Below are positions 50,300 through 60,292 of a stretch of 64,000 nucleotides of DNA, piece after piece. Where the stretch lies: contig JAADGL010000012.1 in the NCBI GenBank assembly GCA_013152385.1, forward strand, positions 1-64,000, read 5' to 3'. This DNA comes from Acidobacteriota bacterium. GTDB lineage: Bacteria; Acidobacteriota; Holophagae; Thermotomaculales; Thermotomaculaceae. The notes beneath the pieces were generated by a model. That model had not been told where the DNA came from. It saw only the letters and a program-made list of their open reading frames with translations, and ran no database searches. Every line of letters starts with the position of its first letter. Position 1 is the first letter of the stretch. The position numbers and the translations under genes were made by a program.

Positions 50300-50530
50300 T
50301 TACTCCAGCCAGCTCAAATCTGATTTCCCGTTTGTAAGAAAGCGGAGAAGATCGCTGCGGGTTTCAAATGAATCGGCACATTCCCTGTGTATCAGCACCA
50401 CCGCATCACCAAGCCGCATTTGCACCAGATTATCCCGGCCGCTGAAAAAGAGTGCCGTCTCATGGGGGAAAATATTTTCTTTGCAGACCGGACACGTCCT
50501 TATCTCACCTTGATGCCCATCTTTTTGCAT
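50300..50530 (-). CDS. Small zinc-finger-like protein
   Basis: A 76-residue protein with a likely treble-clef metal site: C-P-V-C (residues 13-16), H near residue 23 and HREC near residue 49. AGAGGAG lies 6 bases before the ATG, which makes translation likely. No known domain is recognised; the C-V-C/H-x2-C layout recalls small heat-shock-neighbour or ribosome-related zinc proteins, but this is only likeness. It lies between rnpB and the divergent clpB. Function unknown. Confidence 0.6.
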   Translation of the reverse strand: MQKDGHQGEIRTCPVCKENIFPHETALFFSGRDNLVQMRLGDAVVLIHRECADSFETRSDLLRFLTNGKSDLSWLE

Positions 50531-50654
50531 GACATACTCCTCTTTACGTCTTTCAGTATCAGTGAAATTATAGCCTTTTTACAAAAAAATGTTTAACAAA
50601 ATGTGCCACTTCCATAATCTGATAATATTTGACTCATATTTTCTGATATCTTTA

Positions 50655-50684
50655 TTGCATTTTTTGAAAAAGGGGCCATATTAT
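50655..50684 (+). promoter_or_regulatory. Probable promoter of clpB
   Basis: TTGCAT (50655-50660) and TATTAT (50679-50684) with 18-base spacing, 32 bases before the ATG. No CIRCE dyad was seen, so HrcA control is not supported. Confidence 0.5.
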
Positions 50685-50716
50685 TTAAGGACAAGAAAAA
50701 ATTATGGAGGGAAATA

Positions 50717-53290
50717 ATGAACTTAAATGATTACACAATAAAAGCGCAGGAAGCCATTACGGAGTCTTTCCGTTTTGCAGAAGAAGCTCTGCATCCGGAA
50801 GTTACACCTGCCCATCTTTTGAAAGCTCTGCTGGATCAGGAAAACGGAATCCTAAAACCGGTTCTTGAAAAAAGCGGCGCCATCGGGAGCGTGCTTGGCG
50901 AAAAACTGGATACAATTCTGAATTCAAAAACAAAAGCGGAGGGAGCGGACCGGACACCCTCCCGGGACTTGATGAATGTCCTGACAGCTGCCAAAAAGAA
51001 GGCAAAGGAAATGAAAGACAGCTATGTCAGCTCGGAACACCTTTTCCTTGCCATTCTGGACACCCCCGGAGAACTGGTGGATGCCCTTGCCGCAGCTCAG
51101 GTTGACCCGAAAGCGGTGTTGTCTGCGCTAGAGGAGATCCGGGGCGGAAAAAATGTAAACAGCCCCACAGCCGAGGATAATTACCAGGCAATTGAACGTT
51201 TCTGCATTGATTACACTTCACTGGCCGAACAGGGAAAACTGGACCCGGTTATCGGTAGAGATGATGAAATCAGACGGGTTCTTCAAGTGTTGACCCGGCG
51301 GACCAAAAACAATCCGGTGCTCATCGGTGAACCGGGAGTGGGTAAAACCGCGATTGTGGAAGGAATTGCCCAGAGAATCATAAAACAGGATGTTCCGGAA
51401 AACCTGAAAGACAAAAAGCTTGTGGCACTGGACCTTGCGGCTCTCATCGCAGGGGCAAAATTCCGGGGTGAATTTGAGGAACGGCTGAAAGCGGTCCTGA
51501 ATGAGATTGAAAAAGCGGACGGAAATGTTGTGCTGTTCATTGACGAACTGCACACGCTGGTCGGTGCCGGAGCCAGCGAAGGCTCAATGGATGCGTCCAA
51601 CATGCTGAAACCCGCCCTTGCCCGGGGCAGGCTGCGGTGTATCGGCGCCACCACCTTGAATGAATATCAAAAATACATTGAGAAGGATGCGGCACTGGAA
51701 CGCCGGTTTCAGCAGGTCCTTGTGTCGGAACCCAACGTGGAAGACACCATTTCCATTCTTCGGGGCCTGAAAGAAAAATATGAGGTTTTCCACGGAGTCC
51801 GTATCGCAGACGAGGCGCTTGTGGCAGCCGCAACTCTTTCCCACCGTTATATTACAGATCGTTTTCTCCCGGACAAGGCGATTGACCTTGTGGATGAAGC
51901 CTGTGCAAGACGAAAGATTGAGGTGGACAGTGTTCCGGTGGAGGTGGATCAGCTTCAACGCCAGATCATGCAGCTTGAAATTGAAAAACAGGCAATGAAG
52001 AAAGAAAAAACTGAAGTCTCGAAGAAGCGCCTTGCTGAAATCGAGGAACACCTTTCTTCGGCAAAAGAACAGGAACAGGCACTCCTTGCAATCTGGCAGA
52101 ATGAGAAGGAAAAACTGCAGCGGGTTCGTGATATTAAAAAGAAAATCGAACAGCTTGAACACGAACTGGAAGAATGTACCCGGAATGGTAACCTTGAAAG
52201 AGCGGCGCAGATTCAATACGGAAGCCTGCCGGAAGAGCAGAAAAAGCTGGAAGAAGCAAACAGAGAACTGAATCAGATTCAATCCAACCAGAAAATGCTG
52301 AAAGAAGAGATTGATGATGATGATATCGCGGAAATCGTATCCAAATGGACCGGCATCCCGGTGACCAAAATGATGGAAAGTACCCGGGAACGGCTTTTGA
52401 AAATGGAAAACGCCCTGAAACAGCGGGTGGTCGGACAGGATGAAGCCCTCGCCCTTCTCAGCGATACAATCCGGCGCTCCCGGGCCGGGCTCCAGGATCC
52501 CGACCGCCCCATCGGCTCCTTTATTTTTATGGGCCCCACCGGGGTCGGAAAAACAGAGCTGGCCAAAGCACTGGCAGATTATCTGTTTGACACCGAACAG
52601 GCACTTGTACGGATTGATATGTCCGAGTATATGGAAAAACACGCGGTCTCAAAGCTGATCGGAGCTCCCCCCGGATATGTGGGCTATGACGAAGGCGGCG
52701 CGTTAACGGAAAGGGTCCGCCGTCAACCTTATTCTGTGATTCTCTTTGATGAAATTGAAAAAGCGCATCCGGATGTATTGAACATCCTGCTGCAGATTCT
52801 GGATGACGGGCGCCTGACAGACGGAAAAGGCCGTCTGGTGAATTTCCGTAACACGGTACTGATTCTGACTTCCAACCTGGGAAGCGATCTCATTCTGCAG
52901 GCGGATGACCCCACGGACAGAGAAACACGGCAGGCACTGGACAACATTCTCCATGCAACATTCCGGCCGGAATTTCTCAACCGTGTGGATGAAATTGTTG
53001 TTTTCAACCGCCTGAGCCGGGAAGTTATGACAGATATTGTAGATATTCAGCTGAAAACGGTAATGGAACGCCTGCAGCAGCAGGGGCTGAAACTGGATCT
53101 TGATGAAAGCGCCGAAAAACGGCTGGCCGATCTCGGTTACGACCCCAAATTCGGGGCAAGGCCGCTGAAGCGGGTTATTCAGAAAGAATTGCTGAACCCG
53201 CTGTCCAGAATGATTCTGGAAGGCCGGTTTGTCGAGGCAACGGAAATCCATGTATCGGCAGGGGAAGACAGGCTGATTTTCTCTGCGTAA
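50717..53290 (+). CDS. clpB: ATP-dependent disaggregase ClpB
   Basis: An 857-residue Hsp100 chaperone that, with DnaK, pulls proteins out of aggregates. Order: N-domain (about 1-145), AAA-1 with Walker [14 protein letters not shown] and Walker [16 protein letters not shown], the long coiled-coil middle domain (about 400-520, with [19 protein letters not shown]), and AAA-2 with [14 protein letters not shown] and [15 protein letters not shown]. The M-domain and length mark ClpB rather than ClpA/ClpC. GGAGGG precedes the ATG. It is a single-gene unit ended by a strong hairpin. Confidence 0.96.
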   Translation: MNLNDYTIKAQEAITESFRFAEEALHPEVTPAHLLKALLDQENGILKPVLEKSGAIGSVLGEKLDTILNSKTKAEGADRTPSRDLMNVLTAAKKKAKEMKDSYVSSEHLFLAILDTPGELVDALAAAQVDPKAVLSALEEIRGGKNVNSPTAEDNYQAIERFCIDYTSLAEQGKLDPVIGRDDEIRRVLQVLTRRTKNNPVLIGEPGVGKTAIVEGIAQRIIKQDVPENLKDKKLVALDLAALIAGAKFRGEFEERLKAVLNEIEKADGNVVLFIDELHTLVGAGASEGSMDASNMLKPALARGRLRCIGATTLNEYQKYIEKDAALERRFQQVLVSEPNVEDTISILRGLKEKYEVFHGVRIADEALVAAATLSHRYITDRFLPDKAIDLVDEACARRKIEVDSVPVEVDQLQRQIMQLEIEKQAMKKEKTEVSKKRLAEIEEHLSSAKEQEQALLAIWQNEKEKLQRVRDIKKKIEQLEHELEECTRNGNLERAAQIQYGSLPEEQKKLEEANRELNQIQSNQKMLKEEIDDDDIAEIVSKWTGIPVTKMMESTRERLLKMENALKQRVVGQDEALALLSDTIRRSRAGLQDPDRPIGSFIFMGPTGVGKTELAKALADYLFDTEQALVRIDMSEYMEKHAVSKLIGAPPGYVGYDEGGALTERVRRQPYSVILFDEIEKAHPDVLNILLQILDDGRLTDGKGRLVNFRNTVLILTSNLGSDLILQADDPTDRETRQALDNILHATFRPEFLNRVDEIVVFNRLSREVMTDIVDIQLKTVMERLQQQGLKLDLDESAEKRLADLGYDPKFGARPLKRVIQKELLNPLSRMILEGRFVEATEIHVSAGEDRLIFSA

Positions 53291-53295
53291 TAAAT

Positions 53296-53330
53296 GCAGG
53301 GGGGAAAATCCCCCCTGCGCTGCCTTTTTT
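53296..53330 (+). terminator. Terminator after clpB
   Basis: GCAGGGGGG-AAAAT-CCCCCCTGC (53296-53318) followed by GCTGCC and TTTTTT. Confidence 0.85.
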
Positions 53331-53346
53331 AGACAAGATTAATTTG

Positions 53347-54504
53347 TTATTTCAATTTTTCCTGCAGCAAAGCCTGAACCGCCTTCTGAAAATCCTTCTC
53401 CTGATACATACCGGTAAAAACACGGCGAATCACGCCTTTTTTATCGACTAAAACCACATGCGGCAGCCCGGTCACTCCGTAATCGGAATAAGAATCATCT
53501 TTTCCGATAAGAACCATTGGGTACGACAACTTCATTGATTTAACAAATTCAGCAATCAGGAAAGCTTCTTTTTTCGCAGTAATATTCTGCTCATTCACTT
53601 TTCCGTCCGCAAAAAATCCATAAAGCCGGGTAATGCCGATTACATCCAGCCCTTTATCCCGTTTCTCAAGAAAAAGTCTACTGAGGGCCTTCATTTCATT
53701 CCGGCACGGCGCACACCACGGCGCGAAAAATTCCAGCACCAGCACCTTTCCTTTTTCTTTATAGAGAACCGGCGCCCGGCCGTTAAACCGGCGAACGATG
53801 TCCTGAAAATTGAAAGCTTTTTTTCCAATCATCGCCATTGCCTTTTGTGTGTTTGCCAAATCAAGGCGGGATCTTGCGGACAGTGTGTTGTCTTTTGCAA
53901 ACTCAGATAACAGCTTCATTGCTTCCGGATGCCTGCCCGCACTCTCATCGTAATCCACAAGGGTATGAATCGCAAAAACCCGGTAGGCGTCCCGAAGGGT
54001 CACAACCTTGATCACCTGTTTCAGATATGGAAGCGCCCGGTTTATTTCCCCCTTCTTTTTCAATGACATGGCTCTTCCGAAACACAGCATTCCATAGTAT
54101 TTCCCTTCATGGTTCAGTTTCTCAAGGTATTTGGACGCAAGTGCATCTTTTCCCAGGCCAAAAAGAGCCCGGGTGCATAAGGCATTATATTTTTCAACAT
54201 CATCAGGCTTCGTAATCGCTTTCAGAATATCCCAGGCCGGAGCCATACGATTAACCGAAATCAGAATTTCAGCCATGAGTATTTTCTCATTCCCCGCAAG
54301 TTTTTTCCCTTTATACTTCACCAGCAGGTTTTCCAATGCAGCCGTCCGTTCAGCCATGAGCTTGTCCATATCCGCCCGGCTGCGTATGTTCATCCTCTTT
54401 CTCATAAACTGCTGCTGCAATGCCTGATAATCCTCACTCAGCCCGGCATACGCCAGTGAAACCGCCATCAGCACCAACAGAAAAACAGAAACTATTTTTC
54501 TCAT
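53347..54504 (-). CDS. Exported TlpA-like thioredoxin protein with helical-repeat N-domain
   Basis: A 385-residue periplasmic protein. A signal peptide (M-R-K-I-V-S-V-F-L-L-V-L-M-A-V-S-L-A-Y-A) is followed by about 210 residues of TPR-like helices (YFSK-type A/L-rich repeats, e.g. ALPYLKQVIKVVTLRDAYRV). The C-terminal redox domain has the active site F-A-P-W-C-A-P-C-R, a cis-Pro loop GVTGLPHVVLVDKKG and a C-terminal V-F-T-G-M-Y. TlpA/ResA-type domains keep cysteines reduced, for instance for cytochrome c maturation, which would suit the octahaem protein. The ATG at 54504 has GGGAGGAG ahead; the frame open to 54819 overlaps the divergent nrdJ and is rejected. Confidence 0.85.
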   Translation of the reverse strand: MRKIVSVFLLVLMAVSLAYAGLSEDYQALQQQFMRKRMNIRSRADMDKLMAERTAALENLLVKYKGKKLAGNEKILMAEILISVNRMAPAWDILKAITKPDDVEKYNALCTRALFGLGKDALASKYLEKLNHEGKYYGMLCFGRAMSLKKKGEINRALPYLKQVIKVVTLRDAYRVFAIHTLVDYDESAGRHPEAMKLLSEFAKDNTLSARSRLDLANTQKAMAMIGKKAFNFQDIVRRFNGRAPVLYKEKGKVLVLEFFAPWCAPCRNEMKALSRLFLEKRDKGLDVIGITRLYGFFADGKVNEQNITAKKEAFLIAEFVKSMKLSYPMVLIGKDDSYSDYGVTGLPHVVLVDKKGVIRRVFTGMYQEKDFQKAVQALLQEKLK

Positions 54505-54588
54505 TTTCTTTCTCCTCCCATCTGCTACTATCCACAACAGTCTACCCAATTTCCAACTTTTACTCAACACAAAAAACGAAAAACCCCG

Positions 54589-54618
54589 TTGACCCATCAC
54601 AATATATTGTGGTATAAA
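54589..54618 (+). promoter_or_regulatory. Promoter of nrdJ
   Basis: TTGACC (54589-54594) and TATAAA (54613-54618), spacer 18 bases, 38 bases before the ATG. A palindromic NrdR box fills the spacer. Confidence 0.8.
54597..54612. promoter_or_regulatory. NrdR box 1
   Basis: TCACAATATATTGTGG contains the perfect palindrome CACAATA-TATTGTG and fits the NrdR consensus ACACWATATWTWGTGT. It lies between the -35 and -10 boxes, where bound NrdR would block transcription. Confidence 0.85.
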
Positions 54619-54628
54619 AAAGGTCCCT

Positions 54629-54644
54629 ACACTATATCTATGAA
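54629..54644. promoter_or_regulatory. NrdR box 2
   Basis: ACACTATATCTATGAA, a weaker match to the NrdR consensus. It begins exactly 32 bases after box 1 begins, i.e. about three helical turns, the spacing known for tandem NrdR boxes. Confidence 0.75.
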
Positions 54645-54655
54645 GGAGAGGGGTA

Positions 54656-57600
54656 ATGAAGGTCTCACGATATTTTACCGGAAATTTAACAAACCCGACC
54701 GACGGCGTCCATTTTTCCGGCCGCAGTTCCCGGATGGTGAACCCGGACGGCACGTTGGTTTTTGAAGCATCGGATGTCATGGTTCCGGAATCCTGGTCCC
54801 AGGTGGCCACCGATATCATGGCACAGAAATATTTTAGAAAAGCAGGTATTCCGAAAAAACGGAAACCTGTCCGGGAAGACGGAATTCCCCGGTGGCTGCA
54901 ACGGCATGAACCGGACGAAGAAGCGTTAAGTAAACTTCCCGAACACGAACGAACCGAAGGAGAAACGGATTCAAGACAGGTATTTCACCGTCTTGCCGGA
55001 ACCTGGACATACTGGGGCTATAAACACGGATATTTTGATTCGGAAGAAGATGCCAGAGCTTTTTATGACGAATTGGTATACATGCTCTGCCGTCAAATGG
55101 CCGCCCCGAACTCTCCCCAGTGGTTCAATACCGGCCTTCACTGGGCCTACGGTGTCAACGGGCCGTCCCAGGGACACTTCTACGTGGATCCGGAAACAGA
55201 AACCCTACAGCGTTCCACATCTTCCTACGAACACCCGCAGCCCCACGCCTGTTTCATTCTTTCCATCGCCGATACCCTTGTAAATGAAGGCGGTATCATG
55301 GATCTCTGGACCCGGGAAGCCCGGATTTTCAAATACGGATCAGGATCCGGAACCAACTTCTCAAATCTCAGGGGAAAAGGGGAACCTCTCTCCGGCGGCG
55401 GCCTCAGCTCAGGATTGATGAGTTTTCTCAAAATCGGCGACCGGGCGGCAGGCGCCATTAAATCCGGCGGAACCACCAGAAGAGCCGCAAAGATGTGTAT
55501 CCTCAACGCGGATCACCCGGACATTGAAGAATTCGTGGAATGGAAGGTAAAGGAAGAAGAAAAAGTCGCATCAATGGCTGCCGGTTCCCGGCAGTGTAAC
55601 ATCCACCTGAACAAAATTCTCCGTGCCGCCCAGGGTAAAAACGGAAAACCGAATGTAACTCCCTCTGAAAATCCGGAACTGGCCGAAGCGCTGGGGAATG
55701 CCAAACGCAGCGGAATCCCGGAAACCTACATCTTCCGCATTTTACAGCTCGCAAAACAGGGGGTCACGGAGATTGAATTCCCCACCTTCGACACAAACTG
55801 GGAATCTGAAGCCTACAATACGGTTTCAGGACAAAACTCCAACAACTCCGTCAGGGTTACGGCGGAATTTATGCGGAAAGTTGAAACAAACGATGACTGG
55901 GAACTTAAATTCCGTGTCAACGGCGAAGCCGCCCGGACAATCAAAGCCGGAGAATTATTCGGAAAAATCAGCACTGCGGCATGGGCCTGTGCCGACCCGG
56001 GCTTACAGTTTGACAGCACAATCAACGAATGGCACACCTGCCCGGACTCAGGCCGAATCAATGCGTCCAACCCTTGTTCGGAATACATGTTTCTGGACAA
56101 CACCGCCTGCAATCTCGCCTCTTTGAACCTCCTGAAATTCTATAACACCGAAACAGGGGAACTGGACATCCCCGCATTCAGGCACGCGGTGAGACTGTGG
56201 ACAATCGTGCTGGAAATCTCAGTATTGATGGCCCAGTTTCCAAGTAGAGAAATCGCGGAATTGAGCTATCGTTTCCGCACCCTGGGCCTTGGCTATGCCA
56301 ATATCGGAAGCCTGCTGATGACAGCCGGAATTCCCTACGATTCTGAAGAAGGCCGTGCCATCACCAGTGCCGTTACCGCGCTGATGACCGGTGTTTCGTA
56401 TGAAACATCCGCCGAGCTTTCAAAAGAAAAAGGCCCATTTTCAGAATACCGGAAAAACCGGGAGCACATGCTTCGGGTAATCCGCAATCACAGACGGGCC
56501 ATCTACAACACCGAACACGACCAATACGAAGGGTTGACCGCCTTCCCTTACCGCTTTGACGAAACCCTCTGCCCCGCCTCCCTGCTTCAGGCGGCGCGGG
56601 AATCCTGGGACCGTGCCCTTGAAAACGGAGAAAAACACGGATTCAGAAACGCGCAGGTAACTGTTCTCGCACCGACCGGCACCATCGGCCTGCTGATGGA
56701 CTGCGACACCACCGGAATTGAACCGGATTTCGCCCTGGTAAAATTCAAAAAACTGGCCGGGGGCGGCTATTTTAAAATCATCAACCAATCCATTGAGCCC
56801 GCCCTGAAAAAGCTGGGGTACAGCAGGGATGAAGTCAGAAAAATCACCAACTATTGCATCGGAACCCAGTCGTTTGGCACTGAAAACTGTCCCGTCAACC
56901 GGGAAAGCCTTTCTGAAAAAGGATTCTCCGGAGAAACAATTGATAAACTTGAAAAAACAATCCCCATGTTCTTTGACCTTGAAAGTGTGTTTGACACTTG
57001 GAACATCGGGAAAGAAATCATTGAAAAAGAGCTGAAAATCCCACAGGAAACCCATTCAAAACCGGGTTTTTCCCTCCTCACTGAACTGGGTTTCAGCGCC
57101 GAGGAAATCCAGCTTTCATCCGACATCATCTGCGGCAGAATGACGGTGGAAGGGGCACCTGAACTGAATGAAGAACACCTCCCGGTCTTCGACTGCGCCA
57201 ACAAATGCGGCCGGTACGGCACCCGCTACATTGCGCCGGAAGGGCATCTGAAAATGATGGCTGCCGCTCAGCCTTACATCTCCGGCGCCATCTCCAAAAC
57301 CGTCAACCTTCCCAACTCCGCCACAGTGGAAGATATTGAAAATATTTATATGGAATCCTGGCGCATGATGCTGAAAGCCGTTGCACTGTACCGGGACGGC
57401 TCCAAACTCAGCCAGCCTCTTTCCTCCCTCAGCGACACAGACATTGACCTGACAGCCCTCTCCAACGGAGACATCATGGACACTGCGAAACAACTGGCTG
57501 CCGAATTTATCCGGAAACGGGAACGTCTTCCCTACCGCCGTGCAGGGTACACCCAGAAAGCAAAAATCGGGGGACACTCCGTGTTTCTGCGTACCGGTGA

Positions 57601-58189
57601 ATATGAAGACGGTCGTCTCGGAGAAATCTTCATTGATATGCACAAAGAAGGCGCCGCGTTCAGAAGCCTGATGAACTGTTTCGCCATTGCAATTTCCCTG
57701 GGGCTTCAATACGGCGTGCCCCTTGACGAATACGTGGATGCCTTTGTCTTCACCCGTTTTGAACCCAATGGCATGGTCGCGGGCAACCCCCATATTAAAA
57801 TGACCACATCCGTTATTGATTACATTTTCCGGGAGCTTGCAATTACATATTTAGACCGGTTCGACCTGGCGCAGGTGCTGCCGGAAGATATTCGCCCCGG
57901 AACCCTTCAAAAAAAAGACGAACTGAAATTCAATGGAAACGGAAATGGAAACGGCCATGTAAGCCATCCCCACTCTGTTAAAACCCACCTCCGGTATCAA
58001 AAAGGCGGCCAAACGGGAAAGAAAAACAAAGCTGTCACAAAAGAGGAGGAAAAAGCCGAGCTGATTCGGATTGCCCGCCTGAAAGGCTACGAAGGCGACC
58101 CCTGCCCTGTCTGCCAGCAGTTCACCATGGTCCGAAACGGCGCCTGTCTCAAATGCGTCTCCTGCGGCAACACCTCCGGTTGCAGTTGA
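54656..58189 (+). CDS. nrdJ: Adenosylcobalamin-dependent ribonucleotide reductase (class II)
   Basis: An 1177-residue class II reductase making dNTPs with coenzyme B12, independent of oxygen. The catalytic barrel shows [22 protein letters not shown], the cysteine-bearing finger loop; an early [16 protein letters not shown]; and [19 protein letters not shown]. The C-terminal end carries a zinc-ribbon-like set CPVCQQF and [13 protein letters not shown], where the redox-active pair usually lies. A short repeat (N-G-N-G-N-G-N-G-H) forms the linker before that tail. GGAGAGGGG precedes the ATG. It is transcribed alone from the NrdR-box promoter. No cobalamin riboswitch is visible in the short leader. 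Confidence 0.96.
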   Translation: MKVSRYFTGNLTNPTDGVHFSGRSSRMVNPDGTLVFEASDVMVPESWSQVATDIMAQKYFRKAGIPKKRKPVREDGIPRWLQRHEPDEEALSKLPEHERTEGETDSRQVFHRLAGTWTYWGYKHGYFDSEEDARAFYDELVYMLCRQMAAPNSPQWFNTGLHWAYGVNGPSQGHFYVDPETETLQRSTSSYEHPQPHACFILSIADTLVNEGGIMDLWTREARIFKYGSGSGTNFSNLRGKGEPLSGGGLSSGLMSFLKIGDRAAGAIKSGGTTRRAAKMCILNADHPDIEEFVEWKVKEEEKVASMAAGSRQCNIHLNKILRAAQGKNGKPNVTPSENPELAEALGNAKRSGIPETYIFRILQLAKQGVTEIEFPTFDTNWESEAYNTVSGQNSNNSVRVTAEFMRKVETNDDWELKFRVNGEAARTIKAGELFGKISTAAWACADPGLQFDSTINEWHTCPDSGRINASNPCSEYMFLDNTACNLASLNLLKFYNTETGELDIPAFRHAVRLWTIVLEISVLMAQFPSREIAELSYRFRTLGLGYANIGSLLMTAGIPYDSEEGRAITSAVTALMTGVSYETSAELSKEKGPFSEYRKNREHMLRVIRNHRRAIYNTEHDQYEGLTAFPYRFDETLCPASLLQAARESWDRALENGEKHGFRNAQVTVLAPTGTIGLLMDCDTTGIEPDFALVKFKKLAGGGYFKIINQSIEPALKKLGYSRDEVRKITNYCIGTQSFGTENCPVNRESLSEKGFSGETIDKLEKTIPMFFDLESVFDTWNIGKEIIEKELKIPQETHSKPGFSLLTELGFSAEEIQLSSDIICGRMTVEGAPELNEEHLPVFDCANKCGRYGTRYIAPEGHLKMMAAAQPYISGAISKTVNLPNSATVEDIENIYMESWRMMLKAVALYRDGSKLSQPLSSLSDTDIDLTALSNGDIMDTAKQLAAEFIRKRERLPYRRAGYTQKAKIGGHSVFLRTGEYEDGRLGEIFIDMHKEGAAFRSLMNCFAIAISLGLQYGVPLDEYVDAFVFTRFEPNGMVAGNPHIKMTTSVIDYIFRELAITYLDRFDLAQVLPEDIRPGTLQKKDELKFNGNGNGNGHVSHPHSVKTHLRYQKGGQTGKKNKAVTKEEEKAELIRIARLKGYEGDPCPVCQQFTMVRNGACLKCVSCGNTSGCS

Positions 58190-58292
58190 TAATGGAAAGC
58201 AAAAGATGGGGCAGAGCTACAGTCCTCTCCTGCTCAACATGCCGTAAACGGAGAGAAATTGCACCATAATCGGAAAACCGGAGAAAAGTGAA

Positions 58293-58329
58293 ATAATAAA
58301 GCCCGCCGATTGGCGGGCTTTTTATTATT
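58293..58329. terminator. Bidirectional terminator
   Basis: AATAATAAAGCCCGCC and GGCGGGCTTTTTATTATT around a short loop, between convergent nrdJ and the DegT-type gene. Confidence 0.93.
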
Positions 58330-58344
58330 CAGGTTGTGGCATAA

Positions 58345-59511
58345 TCAACGATAAAAATCCAGAATTGCTTTAATAACAGTGTCTTTCTGCTCTGCTGTCA
58401 ATTCCGGATAAATAGGCAGCGCGATGGTTTCCTTTGCCGCTTTCTCAGCTTCGGGAAAATCTCCTTCACTGTACCCGAGATATTCAAAACATTTCTGGAG
58501 ATGCAGCGGAACCGGATAGTAAATGGCACATCCGATCCCCTTTTCCCGGAGAAAATCCACCAGTTTATCCCGGTTTTTCACACGGAGAATATACTGGTTG
58601 TAGATGTGATGGTTTCCGTTCACCGCTTTCGGCGTGGCAAAAATTCCATCACAGGCAGCCAAATCAAATGCCTCATTATAGTAAACGGCGTTTTTCTGGC
58701 GCCCGGCTGTCCAGCCGTCCAGATATTTCAGCTTGATTTCCAGTACCGCAGCCTGCAATGCGTCAAGGCGGGAGTTGAACCCCACTTCATCGTGATAGTA
58801 ACGGGTTGATTCTCCGTGCATTCTCAAAGATTTCAAGCGATTGGCAATATTTTCATCGTTTGTGGATAAAGCACCGCCGTCACCGAAGGCACCGAGATTT
58901 TTGCTGGGGAAAAAGGAAAAACACCCAATTTTGCCCATATTTCCGGCTTTCTTTCTCAAATTTCCATCCATAGAACCAATGGATTGAGCGGCATCCTCAA
59001 TTACAGGAATTCCATATTCTTCGGCAATGGACAGAATCTGCGCCATATCCGCGGTCTGGCCGTAGAGATGGACAGGAAGAATCGCACCGATTCTGCGGCC
59101 GGTTTTTCTGTTATATACCGAATTATCCCGTTTTTCCGCATGCTCAGCCAGAAAGGCCCGGAGCTTTTCCGGATTCAGATTGTATGTTATCGGATCAATA
59201 TCGAAAAAAACCGGAACAGCACAGATCCGGGCAATCGCCCCGGCTGTGGCAAAAAAAGTGTAGGGCGTCGTCAGCACTTCCATGTCCCGCTTAACATCCA
59301 GCGCCATCAATGCCAGCACAATGGCGTCGGAACCGCTGGCACAGCCGACGGCGTAAGATGTTCCGCAATATTCAGCTGTTTTTTCTTCAAATGAAACCAC
59401 ATCCGGGCCGAGAATAAAGTATTGACGGTCACAGATGTCTTTTATTTTCGGTTCGATTTCAGCTTTTAACGCTCTGTACTGAATCTTTAAGTCCAGAAGG
59501 GGCACCTGCAT
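58345..59511 (-). CDS. DegT/DnrJ/EryC1-type sugar aminotransferase
   Basis: A 388-residue PLP enzyme that aminates keto-sugar nucleotides for LPS, glycan or polysaccharide building blocks. The internal aldimine lysine is in SFFPSKNLGAFGDGG, the PLP phosphate loop in GCASGSDAIVLAL, and the ring-stacking part in EDAAQSIGS. The N-end V-P-L-L-D-L-K-I-Q-Y is typical. GAGAGGTG precedes the ATG. It follows the LPS-kinase gene by 37 bases on the same strand, so the two may serve LPS or surface-glycan assembly. The exact sugar is unknown. Confidence 0.92.
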   Translation of the reverse strand: MQVPLLDLKIQYRALKAEIEPKIKDICDRQYFILGPDVVSFEEKTAEYCGTSYAVGCASGSDAIVLALMALDVKRDMEVLTTPYTFFATAGAIARICAVPVFFDIDPITYNLNPEKLRAFLAEHAEKRDNSVYNRKTGRRIGAILPVHLYGQTADMAQILSIAEEYGIPVIEDAAQSIGSMDGNLRKKAGNMGKIGCFSFFPSKNLGAFGDGGALSTNDENIANRLKSLRMHGESTRYYHDEVGFNSRLDALQAAVLEIKLKYLDGWTAGRQKNAVYYNEAFDLAACDGIFATPKAVNGNHHIYNQYILRVKNRDKLVDFLREKGIGCAIYYPVPLHLQKCFEYLGYSEGDFPEAEKAAKETIALPIYPELTAEQKDTVIKAILDFYR

Positions 59512-59548
59512 GGTTCACCTCTCTTAAAATAGTCCTGATTACACTACC

Positions 59549-60292
59549 CTATTTTCGGTTAAGCTTCCAGAAAAAAGCACGAATCCTGCGGATTTTCCTG
59601 TAATTTTTCATCGCCTCTCCTACATAATCCGGAACAGTTCCAAACGGAAACCCTTCCCAGAAATGGAATTTCCCCAGTTTATCAAAAGAACGGAACAGAC
59701 GTTTGTAGATGCGGCTCCGTTCCACCGGCGCAAGTGCACCTGGCAGCAGGGCTGCGCGGTCAAAATCAAGGAGAAAATACGCACCTGACACCCGGTCAAT
59801 GAGGATATTTTTGATATTGAGGTCCGGATGATACAGTCCGGCATCAAAAAACCGTTCCAACAGTTTTATCAGCAACTCCAGGGCATCCGGGGTTAAATTT
59901 TCCACCCCGGCAAGGTCTGTCGTGTGGCTGAGATAAACGGTCACAAGGGCCTGATGATAGCCGACCGGTTTTTTCTCCACCAGCGCGAACACCGGTTCCA
60001 CAACAGGAAAGCCCTGTTTTTTCAAACTGGAAAGGATTTCCAGTTCCCGAACGGCACGGGGAATTGCGCCGATGTAGCATTCCCGGAACACGTGGCGAAG
60101 CAGGCCGCCGTGGGCAAAACGGCGAAGCAGGCAGTTCTGCCCCTGAAAATCCCCTTTCAGCAGAAATTTCCGGCCTTTCAACCGGGATAAAACCGCCTCT
60201 TCCAGAAAACGGTGAACCGCTTCACATTGAATTTTTCGCTCCGGGGCGGGAAAGACACGGAACGGCTTACAATTCAAAAATTCTGTTGACAT
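59549..60292 (-). CDS. LPS kinase of Kdo-kinase/WaaP type
   Basis: A 247-residue eukaryotic-like small-molecule kinase. Its catalytic loop is GLYHPDLNIKNILI (H-x-D-L-x3-N), and the metal-binding DFD is in FLLDFDRAALLPG. The N-lobe has the V-R-E-L-E-I-L region. The pattern is that of KdkA/WaaP, which phosphorylate Kdo or heptose in the LPS core and act at the inner membrane face. An N-terminal K in LLKGDFQGQNCLLRRF could be the ATP lysine. It overlaps selA by 26 bases and precedes the DegT-type gene. KdkA specificity is inferred only from family. Confidence 0.78.
   Translation of the reverse strand: MSTEFLNCKPFRVFPAPERKIQCEAVHRFLEEAVLSRLKGRKFLLKGDFQGQNCLLRRFAHGGLLRHVFRECYIGAIPRAVRELEILSSLKKQGFPVVEPVFALVEKKPVGYHQALVTVYLSHTTDLAGVENLTPDALELLIKLLERFFDAGLYHPDLNIKNILIDRVSGAYFLLDFDRAALLPGALAPVERSRIYKRLFRSFDKLGKFHFWEGFPFGTVPDYVGEAMKNYRKIRRIRAFFWKLNRK

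Noticed and set aside
50629-50690. Heat-shock (sigma32) promoter or CIRCE element before clpB
   Set aside because: TTGAAA and CCATAT are only 6 bases apart, too short for sigma32, and no TTAGCACTC-N9-GAGTGCTAA dyad is present.
54505-54655. Cobalamin riboswitch before the B12-dependent nrdJ
   Set aside because: The leader is too short (about 30 transcribed bases) and has no B12-box; the region is filled by the promoter and NrdR boxes.
54505-54819. N-terminal extension of the TlpA-like protein to 54819
   Set aside because: It would run through the nrdJ promoter and into nrdJ itself, while a signal peptide with a good ribosome site starts at 54504.
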